From positions 1 to 64,000 of the forward strand of contig CAISRC010000091.1 in assembly GCA_903887845.1 (NCBI GenBank): a stretch of 64,000 bases of DNA, written 5' to 3'. The stretch comes from an uncultured Chlorobiaceae bacterium. Lineage in GTDB: Bacteria > Bacteroidota > Chlorobiia > Chlorobiales > Chlorobiaceae. Positions 1 to 11,178 of this stretch are shown here, in pieces. The notes below the pieces were generated by a model, which was not told where the DNA came from, ran no database searches, and saw only the letters and a list, made by a program, of their open reading frames with translations. A program made the translations under genes and the position numbers. The first letter of the stretch is position 1. The number at the start of each line of letters is the position of its first letter.

Positions 1-883
1 AAGCAAACAGATAACCAATCGTGAAAGCCTTTCTCTTGACCGTTACCTGCAGGAGATAGGAAAATATGATCTTTTGACTGCAGAAGATGAAGTTCGGTTG
101 ACCAAGGCGATAAAAGAGGGTTTTGATATGCCGGTCGATACAACCGAATACAAGAGGGCAAAACGTGCTCTTGACAAGTTAATCAAAGGCAACCTGCGAT
201 TTGTTGTTTCAGTGGCCAAGCAGTACCAAAATCAGGGTCTCACCCTCGGTGATCTGATTAATGAAGGGAATCTCGGTCTTATCAAAGCGGCAAAGCGCTT
301 CGATGAAACCCGTGGATTCAAGTTTATCTCTTATGCGGTATGGTGGATCAGGCAGTCCATTCTCCAGGCATTGGCTGAGCAGTCGAGAATTGTCAGGCTT
401 CCCCTGAACAGGGTAGGTACCCTCAACAAAATCAGCAAGGCGTACAGTCAGCTTGAACAGGAATTTGAACGCGATCCCAATACCAGGGAGCTGGCCACCC
501 TGCTTGAAATGGATTCACAGGACGTTGCCGACACGCTGAAAATTGCAGGAAGGCATGTTTCGGTTGATGCTCCATTTGCCCAGGGCGACGATAACCGTCT
601 GCTTGATGTTCTGCAGAATGATGGTCATCTACCCGATTATGGTCTTAATCGCGATTCGCTCACTCTTGAGGTCGAACGCTCTCTTTCTGTCCTTGCACCT
701 CGAGAAGCTGATGTTATCAAGTCATATTTCGGGATTGGTATGGATAATCCGCTTACTCTTGAAGAGATCGGAGAGAAATTCCGTTTGACCCGGGAGCGTG
801 TCCGGCAGATCAAGGAAAAAGCGATACGGAGACTGCGTCAGTCGGCATACAGCAAAATTTTAAAAGAATATATCGGTAGCTGA
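1..883 (+). CDS. rpoD: Primary RNA polymerase sigma factor RpoD/SigA (5' end cut by window)
   Basis: Sigma-70 subunit that directs RNA polymerase to housekeeping promoters. The frame is open from base 2 and already contains the conserved N-terminal segment around [10 protein letters not shown] before the first possible internal start (TTG at 74), so the gene begins just outside the window. Region 2 is clear ([37 protein letters not shown]), followed by region 3 (SRIVRLPLN) and a region 4 helix-turn-helix ([25 protein letters not shown]). There is no long region 1.1, and the total of roughly 290 residues fits the short primary sigma factors of Bacteroidetes/Chlorobi. A short insertion (about [11 protein letters not shown]) lies between regions 1.2 and 2. 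It converges with the LptF/G-type permease gene. Confidence 0.95.
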   Translation, partial: SKQITNRESLSLDRYLQEIGKYDLLTAEDEVRLTKAIKEGFDMPVDTTEYKRAKRALDKLIKGNLRFVVSVAKQYQNQGLTLGDLINEGNLGLIKAAKRFDETRGFKFISYAVWWIRQSILQALAEQSRIVRLPLNRVGTLNKISKAYSQLEQEFERDPNTRELATLLEMDSQDVADTLKIAGRHVSVDAPFAQGDDNRLLDVLQNDGHLPDYGLNRDSLTLEVERSLSVLAPREADVIKSYFGIGMDNPLTLEEIGEKFRLTRERVRQIKEKAIRRLRQSAYSKILKEYIGS

Positions 884-929
884 CAGCTTTTTCAGAATTG
901 TTTGTGGTTAACGATCACGACGTGACGCG

Positions 930-964
930 GGGAGCGCTTGCAAACATTTTTTGCCAGTGCTCCC
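930..964. terminator. Long hairpin between convergent rpoD and permease genes
   Basis: Bases 930-938 (GGGAGCGCT) pair with 956-964 (AGTGCTCCC). An inner stem, GCAAA at 940-944 with TTTGC at 950-954, leaves a five-base loop. Neither strand shows a strong U tract after the stem, so it is not a textbook intrinsic terminator. Its position between two convergent 3' ends suggests a bidirectional terminator or an RNA 3'-end stabiliser. Confidence 0.5.
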
Positions 965-1013
965 TCCTGCGTTTAAGCCATAACCAGGGGAGTATTTTTT
1001 CGAGCGGTCAACC

Positions 1014-2093
1014 TCAGTCGATAGCTGTTTTATAAATCACATAGCCGATGCCGAGAAAGAGCAGATTCGGCAGCCATGCGGCGAGCATAGGATGTATAAG
1101 CCCCTGATACCCTCCTATCGCAATGGTTTTCTGCAGTCCGAGATAGAGAAATCCTGCAAACAATGTGATGGCAATTTCAGAAGCGAGTCCTCCCCGCTTT
1201 TTCTTGGCAGAGAGTGGTACACCGATGAGAATGATGATGAGCGAGGCGAATGGCATTGCAATTTTGTTATGGAATTTTACCATCGAGCGTTCAAGACCTG
1301 AAAACCCGGCTTTCCGTTTTTCTGAAAGAAAGCGGTAATGGCTGCTGATACTCATTTCGTCCGGTTGCAGATTGAGTTCTGCCAGTGTGTGCGGTGAAAG
1401 TGACAGTTTTACCGGTTTCGAGGGTGTAACACTAAAAAATTCCTGCTCTCCAGTATAAAAACGTGTTGAAACATTCTGCATGATCCACTGTTTGTGCGCA
1501 GGGTCATAGTGCATTGCATCAGCATCCATTCGTGATCTGAGTCGGGAGCCGATAAACTCCTCTATGGAAACATCGCTGAGGTTTGACTGATCAGGATCAA
1601 GGCTGCCTATAGAGACAATACGGGAACCTGGTTCAAGAAGATGAATATTGCTGCTCTCATTTGGCCTGGAGTTTTTTTTGCCGAAATAATGCTGTTCAAA
1701 AGAGTGGGCTTTGGTAAATGCCGCAGGAGCTATCCACCAGGCATTGGCAAGATTGATCAGGAGAATGAGAATTCCGCCGATAAAAAAAGGGTTCAGTAAT
1801 TGACGCATACTGATACCGGCCGATCGTATTGCTGGAAGTTCGCTTGAAAAAGAGAGTCTTCCCGAGACAAGAATTGATGAAAGCAGTGCGCTGACCGGAG
1901 ATGTTACCAGAAAAGTGGAAGGAATCGTAAGAAGATAATAATAACCTATACCCCACAGGCCAAGCTTGTTATCCATGAACTCATCAAGTTTTTCAACCAT
2001 GTTGATGAGCATGAACAGGCAAACAAAGACAATGGAGCTAAAAAAAAATGCTTTGGCAAACTGCCTGAATATGTACTTGTCAAGAATTTTCAT
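1014..2093 (-). CDS. LptF/LptG-family permease (YjgP/YjgQ)
   Basis: 359-residue inner-membrane protein of the LptF/LptG family, which forms the transmembrane part of the ABC machine that extracts lipopolysaccharide and passes it to the periplasmic bridge. It has the family layout: N-terminal MKILDKYIFRQF, three hydrophobic segments in the first 120 residues, a periplasmic domain of about 150 residues, and three more membrane segments near residues 280-355 (one contains LIIILIGVPLSAK). The gene follows the M16 peptidase gene on the same strand after 36 bases and may be cotranscribed with it. An LptE-like lipoprotein is encoded at 35785-36294. From sequence alone I cannot decide between LptF and LptG; the length and single-copy appearance slightly favour LptG. 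Confidence 0.85.
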   Translation of the reverse strand: MKILDKYIFRQFAKAFFFSSIVFVCLFMLINMVEKLDEFMDNKLGLWGIGYYYLLTIPSTFLVTSPVSALLSSILVSGRLSFSSELPAIRSAGISMRQLLNPFFIGGILILLINLANAWWIAPAAFTKAHSFEQHYFGKKNSRPNESSNIHLLEPGSRIVSIGSLDPDQSNLSDVSIEEFIGSRLRSRMDADAMHYDPAHKQWIMQNVSTRFYTGEQEFFSVTPSKPVKLSLSPHTLAELNLQPDEMSISSHYRFLSEKRKAGFSGLERSMVKFHNKIAMPFASLIIILIGVPLSAKKKRGGLASEIAITLFAGFLYLGLQKTIAIGGYQGLIHPMLAAWLPNLLFLGIGYVIYKTAID

Positions 2094-2129
2094 AGTAACA
2101 TTCAGGCATGTAAGCAGGCAGACATGAGT

Positions 2130-5051
2130 TTAATAGCCGAAAATATCATCAACCTTCAGCTCTTTAACGGTTCCGTATCTTCGCAGGGTTTCCATATCAA
2201 GATTTTCTTTTTTGCCCAGTACCAGCATGACATGTTTTTTGTTGCTGAAATGCTTGCTGTGGAATTTTTCGATATCGCTGAGGTTCATTCGCGCCGTATC
2301 ATGATAAATTTCCTTTCTGATATCATTGTCTTGTCCAAGTCTGACAGCCTCTTCGTAATTGAAGAGTATCTCCGCTTTTGTCAATCGTTCCGTTGAAATT
2401 TTCTGTTGAATGCCGTTTAGCGCTGAAGCAAACAGTTTCGGTGACTTTGGCAGTTCCTTCATCAGTTTGCTGATCCCTTCAAGCGCTTCAGGCAGCTTGT
2501 CTGCCTGGGTGCCGATATAACTGATAATATAATTATGTTCCTTCTTTTGTTTTGGTGTCTTGTATACCGAAAATACAGAGTATGCCAGAGCTTTGGCTTC
2601 CCGCAGTTCCTGGAAAACCACTGATGACATCCCGCCTCCGTAATATTCGTTGAAGAGGGTTGCAATTGGGACGATGGAGGGGGCGTAGAGTTCATCTCTC
2701 GTCAACAGAATGACCTCTGCCTGCGTCATATCGTAATCAACAAAATAGACAAGATTATCCGCCTGTTCCAAATCCTTGAAAGGGTCGTTTGTTGGCGGGG
2801 TTTTCAACGATTCCGGATAATGCCGAACCGAACGAAGTTCACCGAGCAGCTCCTGCGAAGAGGCCGGGCCGTAGTAGAGTACCCGATGGCTGTACTGCAA
2901 AAGCGTTCGTATCTCTTCAAGCAGCTCTTTCGAGGTCACTTTTTCAAGTTCACTGTTGTTCAGCACGTTGGTGAAAGGCGAGACAGGCCCGTACTTGCCG
3001 TAACTCGTCATGGCCTCAAAGAGTATCTTTTTCTTGGAGAGCTTGTCATCAGACCGCTCTTTTATCACGCCGGCTTTAAGATTTTCAAGAGCCTCTTCAT
3101 CAGGTCGGGTTTCAACGAGAAGTTTTTCAAGCAGTCGAATTGCTGCCGCAGAATTTTTTTGCAGTCCGGAAAGTTTCAGGTAGACGTAATTATCAGCGGT
3201 AAATGCCGAAAAGCTTGAGCCGATTTTATAAAGTTCCTGGCTGAACTCCTTGGGAGTAAAGTCTGATGTACCGAGATAGGAGAGGTAGTCGAGCGCGAGA
3301 TCGATTTTTTTGCTGGTATTTTTGCCGATATCAAAGACATAATAGAGCTCGTAGAGCTCGTTTTCCCTGTTTTGCACATAATGCAGCTTTACGGAGGGAT
3401 TGACATCAAAGAAACCGATATCCTTTTTATAATCAAGAAAAGACGGTTTGTTTTGTTCAGATTTCCTGGCCAGAAGTTTTTCTGCAAAAGGTGACGAGGT
3501 ATCCCGATTTACCGTGAGAGGTGTGATCGGTGGTTTCTGGATTTTCGACTCACTTATTGGTGTGCCGTGCTCTTTGTAGACGGCAACATAATTAGAATTG
3601 TAATGCTTCCGGGCAAACGCAATAACATCTTCTTTTGTAATCTTCTGGAGGCGCTCGATCTGGCTGACATGCTCTGACCAGGGCATTCCCCATACAAACG
3701 CATCAATATAGGCCTCAACTCTTCCATGGTTGGTTTCATAAAGTTTAAGCTGTTCGATTTTCAGGTCATTGATTGCCGCTTCAAGCAGCCAGTCAGGAAA
3801 CTTTCCCTCTTTGAGAAATTCAATCTGGCTGAGCAGCTTTTCTTTTACCTCATCAAGGCTTTGACCTTCTCTCGGTTTTCCACTTAAAAGATGTGTGGAG
3901 TAATCTTTCATCATGATCAGCATCGAACCGGCATCAAGGACTTTCTGCTTCTGGTTCAGGTTAAGGTCAATCAGACCGGCAGTCTGGTTGAACAAAACCT
4001 TGTCAATCAGGGTCAGGTAATCGGCATCGGAGCTGTTGACTCCGTTGAACCGGTATCCAATAACCAGTTCTTCAGATTCAGGTCCCTTTACCTTGATAAC
4101 CTCCGGTTTCGTGATATTCTCTTCTACAGGAGGCGTAAACGGAGGGATCTCTTTTGGCTGCAGCACAGAAAATTTTTCATCAATCAGTTTGATCGTCGCA
4201 TCCGGATCGAAATCTCCAGCGATGCAGAGTGCCATATTGTTCGGTACATAATAGGTCCGGTAGTAATCGACAACATTTTTGATCGACGGGTTTTTCAGGT
4301 GCTCGGCCTTGCCGATGGTGGTCTGCGTCCCGTACGTATGTTTTTTAAAGAGAGCGGCAAAAAGATTTTCCCATATCTTGCGGCTGTCACTGTCCATAGT
4401 CATGTTTTTCTCTTCATAGACGGTTTCAAGTTCAGTATGAAAGAGCCGCATGACCGGATTACGGAACCGTTCAGCTTCGATGGTCAGCCACTGGTCAAAT
4501 TTGTTTGACGGAATATCATTGACATAGACGGTCTGTTCGACCCAGGTGTAGGCATTGGTGCCCTGCGCGCCTATTGAGCTGAGCAATTTATCATACTCAT
4601 TTGGTACGGCGTAGCCGGCAGCCACATTGGAGAGTGAGTCGATCATCTTGTAGATCGCCGCTCTTTTCTCAATATTCGCAGTTGAGCGGTACTGTTCGTA
4701 GAGTTCAGTAATCTTTTCAAGCTCGACATGCTCCTTTTCATAGTCAAGAGAGCCCAGTGAATCAGTTCCCTTGAAGAGCATGTGCTCAAGATAGTGGGCA
4801 AGACCGGTTGTCTCTGCGGGGTCATTCTTGCTGCCAGCCCTGACTGCAATGGAGGTGTATATCCTCGGCTCGTCATGATAGTGGCTCATGTAGACGGTCA
4901 GCCCGTTTTTCAGCGTATAAATTCTCGTGTGGAGGGAATCTCCGGGAACTGTAGAGTATGGATAAGGTTTCACTTCTTTTATCATGGGTGTACAGGAAAA
5001 TAAATGCAAAAACAGTATCCCGCTGATGAACCTTGAGATACTGAGTTTCAT
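2130..5051 (-). CDS. M16-family zinc peptidase, predicted lipoprotein
   Basis: Large two-lobed M16 (pitrilysin/insulinase) metalloprotease of 973 residues. The inverted zinc motif HYLEH is at about residues 86-90, with the downstream glutamate ligand in [10 protein letters not shown]. The second half repeats the fold without a zinc motif, as is usual. I chose the ATG at 5051 although the frame runs on to 5138. From 5051 the product starts with a lipoprotein signal ([11 protein letters not shown], then hydrophobic residues to LFSC), so Cys20 would be lipidated and the enzyme would sit in the periplasm on a membrane. No strong Shine-Dalgarno sequence precedes it. Substrates are unknown; relatives degrade peptides. 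It lies upstream of the LptF/G-type permease gene in a probable operon. Confidence 0.9.
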   Translation of the reverse strand: MKLSISRFISGILFLHLFSCTPMIKEVKPYPYSTVPGDSLHTRIYTLKNGLTVYMSHYHDEPRIYTSIAVRAGSKNDPAETTGLAHYLEHMLFKGTDSLGSLDYEKEHVELEKITELYEQYRSTANIEKRAAIYKMIDSLSNVAAGYAVPNEYDKLLSSIGAQGTNAYTWVEQTVYVNDIPSNKFDQWLTIEAERFRNPVMRLFHTELETVYEEKNMTMDSDSRKIWENLFAALFKKHTYGTQTTIGKAEHLKNPSIKNVVDYYRTYYVPNNMALCIAGDFDPDATIKLIDEKFSVLQPKEIPPFTPPVEENITKPEVIKVKGPESEELVIGYRFNGVNSSDADYLTLIDKVLFNQTAGLIDLNLNQKQKVLDAGSMLIMMKDYSTHLLSGKPREGQSLDEVKEKLLSQIEFLKEGKFPDWLLEAAINDLKIEQLKLYETNHGRVEAYIDAFVWGMPWSEHVSQIERLQKITKEDVIAFARKHYNSNYVAVYKEHGTPISESKIQKPPITPLTVNRDTSSPFAEKLLARKSEQNKPSFLDYKKDIGFFDVNPSVKLHYVQNRENELYELYYVFDIGKNTSKKIDLALDYLSYLGTSDFTPKEFSQELYKIGSSFSAFTADNYVYLKLSGLQKNSAAAIRLLEKLLVETRPDEEALENLKAGVIKERSDDKLSKKKILFEAMTSYGKYGPVSPFTNVLNNSELEKVTSKELLEEIRTLLQYSHRVLYYGPASSQELLGELRSVRHYPESLKTPPTNDPFKDLEQADNLVYFVDYDMTQAEVILLTRDELYAPSIVPIATLFNEYYGGGMSSVVFQELREAKALAYSVFSVYKTPKQKKEHNYIISYIGTQADKLPEALEGISKLMKELPKSPKLFASALNGIQQKISTERLTKAEILFNYEEAVRLGQDNDIRKEIYHDTARMNLSDIEKFHSKHFSNKKHVMLVLGKKENLDMETLRRYGTVKELKVDDIFGY

Positions 5052-5232
5052 AAATGGTTGAAAATGATCCGGCATCAAAGAAGATAATAATGGGATTAAA
5101 AGCACATAATTGCAACCGCCATCAATGACCTTATTCAAAATAAGTGATTGATTCGGTCCGCCGGTGTCAGAACCAGATCGTTTATCAAGATGAAAAACAC
5201 TATTGCATTTAATCTTACATATATTCTTGCGG

Positions 5233-5265
5233 AAGAACTAACAAAGAGCTTTAATAGTTCTTTTT
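5233..5265 (+). terminator. AT-rich hairpin with T run upstream of uvrB
   Basis: AAGAACTA (5233-5240) is complementary to TAGTTCTT (5255-5262), and a run of T ends at 5265. It lies about 55 bases before the uvrB start, and no recognised gene is upstream on this strand. It would therefore act, if at all, as a leader attenuator rather than a gene-end terminator. The stem is AT-rich and weak. Confidence 0.3.
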
Positions 5266-5320
5266 GACAGCAGCTTAAGGTCAGAAGTACAGTACAATTT
5301 CAAAAAGAGGAACGTTGTTT

Positions 5321-7375
5321 ATGCAAGAGTGCATTGGCGGCACATATCGGCTTGTCAGTCCTTACCGTCCGGCAGGTGACCAGCCCAAAGCCATTGAGGA
5401 GCTTTGTGACGGTGTACTGTCAGGGAATCCCTACCAAACGTTGCTTGGGGTGACCGGTTCCGGAAAAACATTTGCTGTTTCCAATGTCATTACCCGTGTC
5501 AATAAGCCAGTGCTGGTGATGAGCCATAACAAGACTCTCGCAGCGCAGCTTTATGGTGAGCTTAAGCAATTTTTTCCTGATAATGCGGTAGAGTATTTTA
5601 TCAGCTACTACGATTTTTATCAGCCCGAAGCATATCTCCCTTCTCTTGACAAATATATCGCCAAGGATCTTCGTATTAACGACGAGATTGAACGGCTTCG
5701 GCTGAAGGCCACCAGTGCATTGCTCAGCGGCAGAAAGGACGTTATTGTGGTGAGTTCAGTCAGTTGTATTTATGGACTGGGTTCTCCTGAAGACTGGAAA
5801 GCGCAGATTATTGAACTGCGTTCCGGGATGGAAAAGGATCGGGATCTCTTTCTGAAAGAGCTGATTGCCCTCCATTACATCCGTGACGATGTTCAGCCTG
5901 CTTCGGGTAAGTTCCGGGTAAGGGGCGACATTATCGATCTTGTTCCTGCACATGAAGAACTTGCCCTGAGAATTGAGTTTTTCGGCTCTGAGATTGAAAG
6001 CATCCAGACCTTTGATATTCACAGCGGGGAGGTGCTCGGTGTTGACGATTATGCCTTTATTTATCCCGCCCGGCAGTTTGTTGCTGATGAGGAGAAGCTT
6101 AAAGTGGCGATGCTTTCTATTGAAAACGAGCTTGCAGAGAGGTTGAACTTTTTTCGCTCAGAAAACCGCTTTCTTGAAGCTCGCAGGATAGAAGAGCGCA
6201 CCCGTTACGATCTTGAGATGATGAAAGAGCTTGGCTACTGCTCAGGCATTGAGAATTACTCTCGTCATCTTTCAGGACGCCCTGCAGGAGAGCGTCCCTG
6301 CTGTCTTCTTGACTATTTCCCTGATGACTATCTTGTGGTGATTGATGAGTCGCACGTGACACTTCCACAGATACGCGGTATGTATGGAGGTGACCGTTCT
6401 CGCAAAACCATTCTGGTTGAGCATGGTTTCAGGCTTCCTTCGGCACTTGACAACCGCCCGTTGCGTTTTGAAGAGTTCGAGGAGATGGCTCCTCAGGTTA
6501 TCTGTGTCAGCGCCACTCCCGGTGATCACGAACTGCTCCGTTCCGGCGGTGTGGTCGTTGAACTCCTTGTTCGTCCGACTGGTCTGCTTGACCCTCCGGT
6601 GGAAGTACGTCCGGTCAAAGGGCAGATTGACAACCTGCTGGCAGAAATCCGCATCCATACCGCAAAAGGCCATAAGGTGCTTGTGATGACCCTGACCAAA
6701 AGAATGTCTGAAGACCTTCACGATTTTTTCAGAAAGACGGGTATCCGTTCGCGATATCTGCATTCGGAGATCAAGAGTCTGGAGCGGATGCAGATTCTCA
6801 GGGAGCTCAGGACAGGAGATATTGATGTCCTTGTCGGTGTCAACCTGCTTCGCGAAGGTCTCGATCTTCCCGAAGTATCTCTTGTTGCTATTCTTGATGC
6901 TGACAAGGAGGGCTTTTTGCGCAACACCCGTTCATTGATGCAGATTGCAGGACGAGCGGCTCGTAATCTTGATGGATATGTAGTGCTCTATGCCGACGTG
7001 ATTACACGCTCCATCCGTGAGGTGCTTGATGAAACAGCACGGCGTCGTACCATCCAGCAGCAATACAACGAAGAGCACGGTATTACTCCCCGATCAATCA
7101 TAAAGTCAGTTGACCAGATTCTTGATACTACCGGAGTAGCTGATGCTGAGGAGCGCTATAGAAGAAGGCGTTTCGGTCTGGAGCCCAAACCGGAAAGGGT
7201 GCTTGCCGGTTTGATTGATACGCTGACGCCCGAGGCAGGCTATGCAATGGTCGCAGAACTCCGGCTTGAGATGCAGGAAGCGGCCGTCCAGATGGAGTAT
7301 GAAAAAGCAGCGTATCTGCGTGACGAGATAAACAAGCTTGAGCAAGTACTGAAACGGTCGCCGGCAGAGGGATGA
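5321..7375 (+). CDS. uvrB: UvrABC system protein B
   Basis: DNA-damage recognition helicase of nucleotide excision repair: loaded by UvrA, it verifies the lesion and recruits UvrC. The 684 residues are of normal length. Walker A (GVTGSGKT) is at residues 43-50, followed by the beta-hairpin region ([12 protein letters not shown]), the DESH box in [12 protein letters not shown], helicase motifs including IAGRAARN, and a C-terminal UVR domain ([13 protein letters not shown]) that binds UvrC. I start at ATG 5321, with AGAGG at 5306-5310, rather than at the in-frame TTG six bases upstream. It stands alone, divergent from the M16 peptidase gene. Confidence 0.98.
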   Translation: MQECIGGTYRLVSPYRPAGDQPKAIEELCDGVLSGNPYQTLLGVTGSGKTFAVSNVITRVNKPVLVMSHNKTLAAQLYGELKQFFPDNAVEYFISYYDFYQPEAYLPSLDKYIAKDLRINDEIERLRLKATSALLSGRKDVIVVSSVSCIYGLGSPEDWKAQIIELRSGMEKDRDLFLKELIALHYIRDDVQPASGKFRVRGDIIDLVPAHEELALRIEFFGSEIESIQTFDIHSGEVLGVDDYAFIYPARQFVADEEKLKVAMLSIENELAERLNFFRSENRFLEARRIEERTRYDLEMMKELGYCSGIENYSRHLSGRPAGERPCCLLDYFPDDYLVVIDESHVTLPQIRGMYGGDRSRKTILVEHGFRLPSALDNRPLRFEEFEEMAPQVICVSATPGDHELLRSGGVVVELLVRPTGLLDPPVEVRPVKGQIDNLLAEIRIHTAKGHKVLVMTLTKRMSEDLHDFFRKTGIRSRYLHSEIKSLERMQILRELRTGDIDVLVGVNLLREGLDLPEVSLVAILDADKEGFLRNTRSLMQIAGRAARNLDGYVVLYADVITRSIREVLDETARRRTIQQQYNEEHGITPRSIIKSVDQILDTTGVADAEERYRRRRFGLEPKPERVLAGLIDTLTPEAGYAMVAELRLEMQEAAVQMEYEKAAYLRDEINKLEQVLKRSPAEG

Positions 7376-7473
7376 TTTTGCCTGCTGTTTGTTTGTAGTT
7401 CGGGAGAACATTATATATTAAAGGTTATCATCCTCCCTGTTTTTACTATGCCATTCACTACAGTTTGTCTGCG

Positions 7474-9681
7474 ATGTTAGCTCAGATAGAAAAGGATCAT
7501 TACAATAAACTCCACGAGATTCTTCAGCTCTCGCGCAAGAATCTCAAGAATTTTGATGAATCGCTGATTCAGCGCGCCTTTTTTATGTGCTACCGGGCAC
7601 ACGAGGGAGAAAAAAGGGCTTCAGGAGAGCCGTTTTTTTATCATCCGGTCGAAGTAGCCACAATTCTGCTCAATGAACTTCCCCTTGATGGCGTTTCGGT
7701 TGCCGCGGCACTGCTGCATGATGTTATTGAGGACAGTGGATATACTTATGAAGATATTGTCGCCGAACTGGGCGTTGAAGTAGCTGATATAGTTGAAGGC
7801 CTCACCAAGATCTCCGGTATCATGATCAACCGGGAGAATACCCAGGCGGAAGGTTTTCGCAAGATGCTGCTCTCAATGGTCAAGGATATCAGGGTTATTC
7901 TCATCAAGTTCTGCGATCGTCTGCACAACATGCGAACGCTTGAATCGCTTCCTGAGCACCGTCGTCTGAAGATTGCTCTTGAGACCCGCGATATCTACGC
8001 TCCTCTAGCGCACCGGTTTGGTCTTGGAAAAATGAAGGTTGAGTTCGAAAACCTTGCGCTCAAATTTATTGATCCTGAGATGTACAATTTTCTCCAGCAG
8101 AAAATTCGCATGAGCAAAGGAGATCGGGTCAACTACCTGAGCAAAATGATTGAACCCATAAAGGCTGATCTTGAACAGCAGGGGTTCAAGGTTGAGGTAC
8201 AGGGACGGGCCAAGCATCTTTTTTCTATATACAACAAGATGCGTAACAAGAACAAGACTTTTGAGGATATTCACGATCTTTACGGCATCAGGGTGATTAT
8301 TGATACGGAGAAGATTGCCGAATGCTTTTCAGTTTACGGTTTTATCACACAGAAATATCCTCCGATTCCACAGTATTTCAAGGACTATATCTCAATACCC
8401 AAGCATAATGGATATCAGTCACTTCATTCTGCCATTATCGGACCGAGAGGTCACATGGTTGAACTGCAGATTCGTACCAAACGCATGCATGAGTTTGCTG
8501 AACTTGGTGTAGCTGCCCATTGGCGATACAAGGAAAAAATTTCAAGGGATGATGCAAACATTGATTCTTTTCTTCGCTGGGCCAGAGAGTTAATCAAGGA
8601 TGCTGATTCTGCAGCCTCTTTTATGGAGGGTTTCAAGCTTAATCTCTACCATGACGAGATCTATGTTTTCACTCCGAAAGGAGATATGAAAACCATGCCG
8701 GCAGGTGCCACGCCGATAGATTTTGCTTATGCGATTCATAGCGAAGTTGGCAACGGCTGTATCGGGGCCAAGGTTAACGGCAAGATTGTTCGTTTGAACG
8801 CACAGCTTAAGTCCGGTGACCGGGTCGAGATCATTACCTCTAAAAATCAGAAGCCGAAATCTGACTGGCTTAAAATAGTGGTCACTCAGCGTGCCAAGCT
8901 TAAAATTCGATCGGCTATCAATGAGGATCGGCGCCTGCAGATCGAGAAAGGGCGGGGAATATGGGAAAAGATGCTTACTGGCACCAAAAAGCTGTTTTCG
9001 GATAGCGAAATTATCCAGCAGGTTAAAAAGTATGGACTCAAAACTCCGGCAGATTTTTTCAGTGCACTTGCCAGCCAGCAGATTAACGGAGAAGAGGTCA
9101 TTGAGCGGGTTTCGAGTTCCAAAAAGGAGGTACCGGCCGCCAAAAGCTTCAGTGATGAAGCTCGTGAGGTTGAAGAGTACCTTCAGATGGCCCGGCAGGA
9201 ACAGGAACAGCAGCAGCAGGGAATGCCTGTCAAAAAGGACGAGGTTATTATTGCCGGTATGAGTAACATTGCCTATTCTTATGCTAAATGCTGCCAGCCT
9301 GTTCCCGGTGATGACGTGCTTGGTTTTGTTTCAGCGGATGGTGTCGTTAAAATTCACCGAAAGAATTGCATCAATGTCAGTAATGAGAACCTGCTGAAAA
9401 GTGAGCGGGTTGTCTCTGTGTCATGGAACCGGAAAGTTGAGACCGATTTTCTGGCGGGCATAAAAATTGTCGGTGAAGATCGTCTTGGAATCATGAACCA
9501 GCTTACGACGGTTATCTCCAAATTTGATACCAATATCCGCAGCATTTCGTTGAACGCCCGTGACGGGATGTTTGTCGGTACTATGATGGTCTATGTTCGC
9601 AATGCCGAAAAGCTGAGTACTCTCATGGACAAGCTGAAAAAAGTACCCGGGATTTTTACGGTTGAACGGCTTATAAGCTGA
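7474..9681 (+). CDS. Bifunctional (p)ppGpp synthetase/hydrolase, RelA/SpoT family
   Basis: Controls the stringent-response alarmone. Of 735 residues, the N-terminal HD domain carries the hydrolase signature (YHP at about 56-58, HDVIED at 82-87). Next come the synthetase domain (KHLFSIYNKM, DLYGIRVI, VELQIRT), a TGS domain (IYVFTPKGDMKTMPAGATPIDFAYAIH, of which the core is TPIDFAYAIH), and a C-terminal ACT domain (VVGEDRLGIM is read here as IVGEDRLG). An intact HD motif and intact synthetase motifs predict both activities, as expected for the single long RSH of this phylum. I prefer ATG 7474 to the in-frame TTG at 7465; neither has a strong ribosome-binding site. A short poly-Gln stretch (QEQEQQQQG) lies in the linker before the ACT region. 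Confidence 0.95.
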   Translation: MLAQIEKDHYNKLHEILQLSRKNLKNFDESLIQRAFFMCYRAHEGEKRASGEPFFYHPVEVATILLNELPLDGVSVAAALLHDVIEDSGYTYEDIVAELGVEVADIVEGLTKISGIMINRENTQAEGFRKMLLSMVKDIRVILIKFCDRLHNMRTLESLPEHRRLKIALETRDIYAPLAHRFGLGKMKVEFENLALKFIDPEMYNFLQQKIRMSKGDRVNYLSKMIEPIKADLEQQGFKVEVQGRAKHLFSIYNKMRNKNKTFEDIHDLYGIRVIIDTEKIAECFSVYGFITQKYPPIPQYFKDYISIPKHNGYQSLHSAIIGPRGHMVELQIRTKRMHEFAELGVAAHWRYKEKISRDDANIDSFLRWARELIKDADSAASFMEGFKLNLYHDEIYVFTPKGDMKTMPAGATPIDFAYAIHSEVGNGCIGAKVNGKIVRLNAQLKSGDRVEIITSKNQKPKSDWLKIVVTQRAKLKIRSAINEDRRLQIEKGRGIWEKMLTGTKKLFSDSEIIQQVKKYGLKTPADFFSALASQQINGEEVIERVSSSKKEVPAAKSFSDEAREVEEYLQMARQEQEQQQQGMPVKKDEVIIAGMSNIAYSYAKCCQPVPGDDVLGFVSADGVVKIHRKNCINVSNENLLKSERVVSVSWNRKVETDFLAGIKIVGEDRLGIMNQLTTVISKFDTNIRSISLNARDGMFVGTMMVYVRNAEKLSTLMDKLKKVPGIFTVERLIS

Positions 9682-9826
9682 GGTTTACCGTCAGGGAAAA
9701 GGTGTGTTTTAAATTTTTTTTTCTTTCCGGCGTTATAGGAGCGTCATATTGATAATATATGGGGTTATGCGAAAAAAAATGTATTTATTTTAATTGATGA
9801 TGAAATCCAACAGTAAGGAGACAATT

Positions 9827-10414
9827 ATGAAATATTCAATTGCGAGGGTTCTTGCATTTTTTCTTTTTTTCAGCACACTGTATGGATGCGGATACAACAG
9901 CATTCAGCAGAATGAAGAGGCAGTAAACCGTTCATGGGGCGATCTTGAGTCACAGTTGCAGCGGCGGGCTGACCTTGTTCCCAATCTTGTGGCAACAGTC
10001 AAGGGTGCGGCAAACTTTGAAAAGGAGACACTGACGGCGGTGGTGGAAGCAAGGGCAAAAGCTACCTCGATCCAGCTTACTCCTGCCATGCTCAGCGATC
10101 CGGCGGCTATGGCAAAATTCGGCAGTGCCCAGGGCGGTCTTTCCTCAAGCCTCTCGCGCCTGATGGTTGCGGTGGAGCGCTATCCGGATCTCAAGGCAAA
10201 CCAGAACTTCCGCGATCTTCAGAATCAGCTTGAAGGAACTGAAAATCGTATCAGTGTGGCCCGCCAGCGGTATAATGGTGCTGTAGAGACCTTCAACTTT
10301 TCCATCAGACAATTTCCGAACTCCATGACCAACAGCCTTCTGCTGAAACTGAAAGCCAAAGAGTACTTTAAGGCTGATGAAGCAGCCAAAGCTGTACCAG
10401 CGGTTAAATTCTGA
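9827..10414 (+). CDS. LemA family lipoprotein
   Basis: 195-residue LemA-family protein. The start at ATG 9827 has a good ribosome-binding site (AAGGAG at 9815-9820) and yields an N-terminal membrane signal ending in LYGCG, a plausible lipobox, so the protein is probably a membrane-anchored lipoprotein. Family hallmarks are the helix containing [21 protein letters not shown] (core [10 protein letters not shown]) and the C-terminal [16 protein letters not shown]. LemA proteins form helical bundles, and their biochemical role is unsettled. The next two genes encode TPM-domain proteins, a pairing often found with LemA, and the spacing indicates one operon. Confidence 0.9.
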   Translation: MKYSIARVLAFFLFFSTLYGCGYNSIQQNEEAVNRSWGDLESQLQRRADLVPNLVATVKGAANFEKETLTAVVEARAKATSIQLTPAMLSDPAAMAKFGSAQGGLSSSLSRLMVAVERYPDLKANQNFRDLQNQLEGTENRISVARQRYNGAVETFNFSIRQFPNSMTNSLLLKLKAKEYFKADEAAKAVPAVKF

Positions 10415-10428
10415 CAGAAAAAATTGTT

Positions 10429-11178
10429 ATGAAATTATTAACTACAACCGGGTTAAGGTTTTGGCTCGTTCTGTTGGTGGTTCTGCTGCCGTTTTTACCG
10501 ATCAGCAGTCTCATCGCAATCCCTGTGCCAGAACTCAAAGGAAGGGTCAACGATTACGCTTCTATGATATCCGATCCGGTAAAAGCGGATATTGAAGCAA
10601 AGCTGCAGCAGCTTGAAGTTGCAGAGTCAACGCAGATTGTGATTCTTACTGTACCATCCCTTCAAGGCGACCCTGTTGAAGATTTTTCGATACGGGTGGC
10701 CGATGCATGGAAAATAGGTCATAAAGGCTCCGACAATGGTGTGCTGCTCATCGTTTCAAGGGACGACCATAAAGTGCGCATTGAGGTTGGCAAAGGCCTG
10801 GAAGGCAAACTGACCGATCTTCTGGCAGGACGCATTATCAACGACGAGATTCAGCCCGCCTTCAAGGCTGGCAAGTTTGATGAGGGGTTTACCACAGGGG
10901 TTTCATCACTTATTTCGGCTGTCCATGGAGAATATAAGGGAGTCCCTCAGGTCAAACGAAATGGCGGCAAGCCCTCATTTCCTCTGTTGGTCATTATTTT
11001 GCTGATCTATTATATAAGTCAGATTTTTCGGGGTCACCGGGGTGGCGGCATGATGGCTAATGGCGGTCTTGGAGGAGGATTTTATGGCGGCAGCAGCTTC
11101 GGCGGCGGCGGGAGTGGAGGCGGCTTCGGTGGAGGCGGCGGCGGTTTTAGCGGCGGCGGAGCTTCAGGGGATTGGTAA
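10429..11178 (+). CDS. TPM-domain membrane protein with Gly-rich tail (YgcG type)
   Basis: 249 residues: a signal/anchor segment (residues about 10-30), a TPM domain (VNDYASMISDP, STQIVILTVPSL, GVLLIVSRDDHKVRIEVG), a transmembrane segment near residue 187 (LLVIILLIYYISQIF) and a tail made almost wholly of Gly, Ser and Phe ending in GASGDW. TPM proteins have been reported as phosphatase-like or as photosystem II repair factors in plants; the bacterial role is poorly known. It is 14 bases downstream of lemA, and its stop codon abuts the start of a second TPM gene. Confidence 0.85.
   Translation: MKLLTTTGLRFWLVLLVVLLPFLPISSLIAIPVPELKGRVNDYASMISDPVKADIEAKLQQLEVAESTQIVILTVPSLQGDPVEDFSIRVADAWKIGHKGSDNGVLLIVSRDDHKVRIEVGKGLEGKLTDLLAGRIINDEIQPAFKAGKFDEGFTTGVSSLISAVHGEYKGVPQVKRNGGKPSFPLLVIILLIYYISQIFRGHRGGGMMANGGLGGGFYGGSSFGGGGSGGGFGGGGGGFSGGGASGDW

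Noticed and set aside
3891-4508. 205-codon open frame on the plus strand opposite the M16 peptidase gene
   Set aside because: The M16 protein has a complete zinc motif and normal composition; the opposite frame has no recognisable domain and is a shadow of it.
11041-11175. GGC-rich repeats at the end of the first TPM gene as a repeat array or CRISPR
   Set aside because: They encode the glycine-rich tail common in YgcG-type proteins and have no spacer structure.
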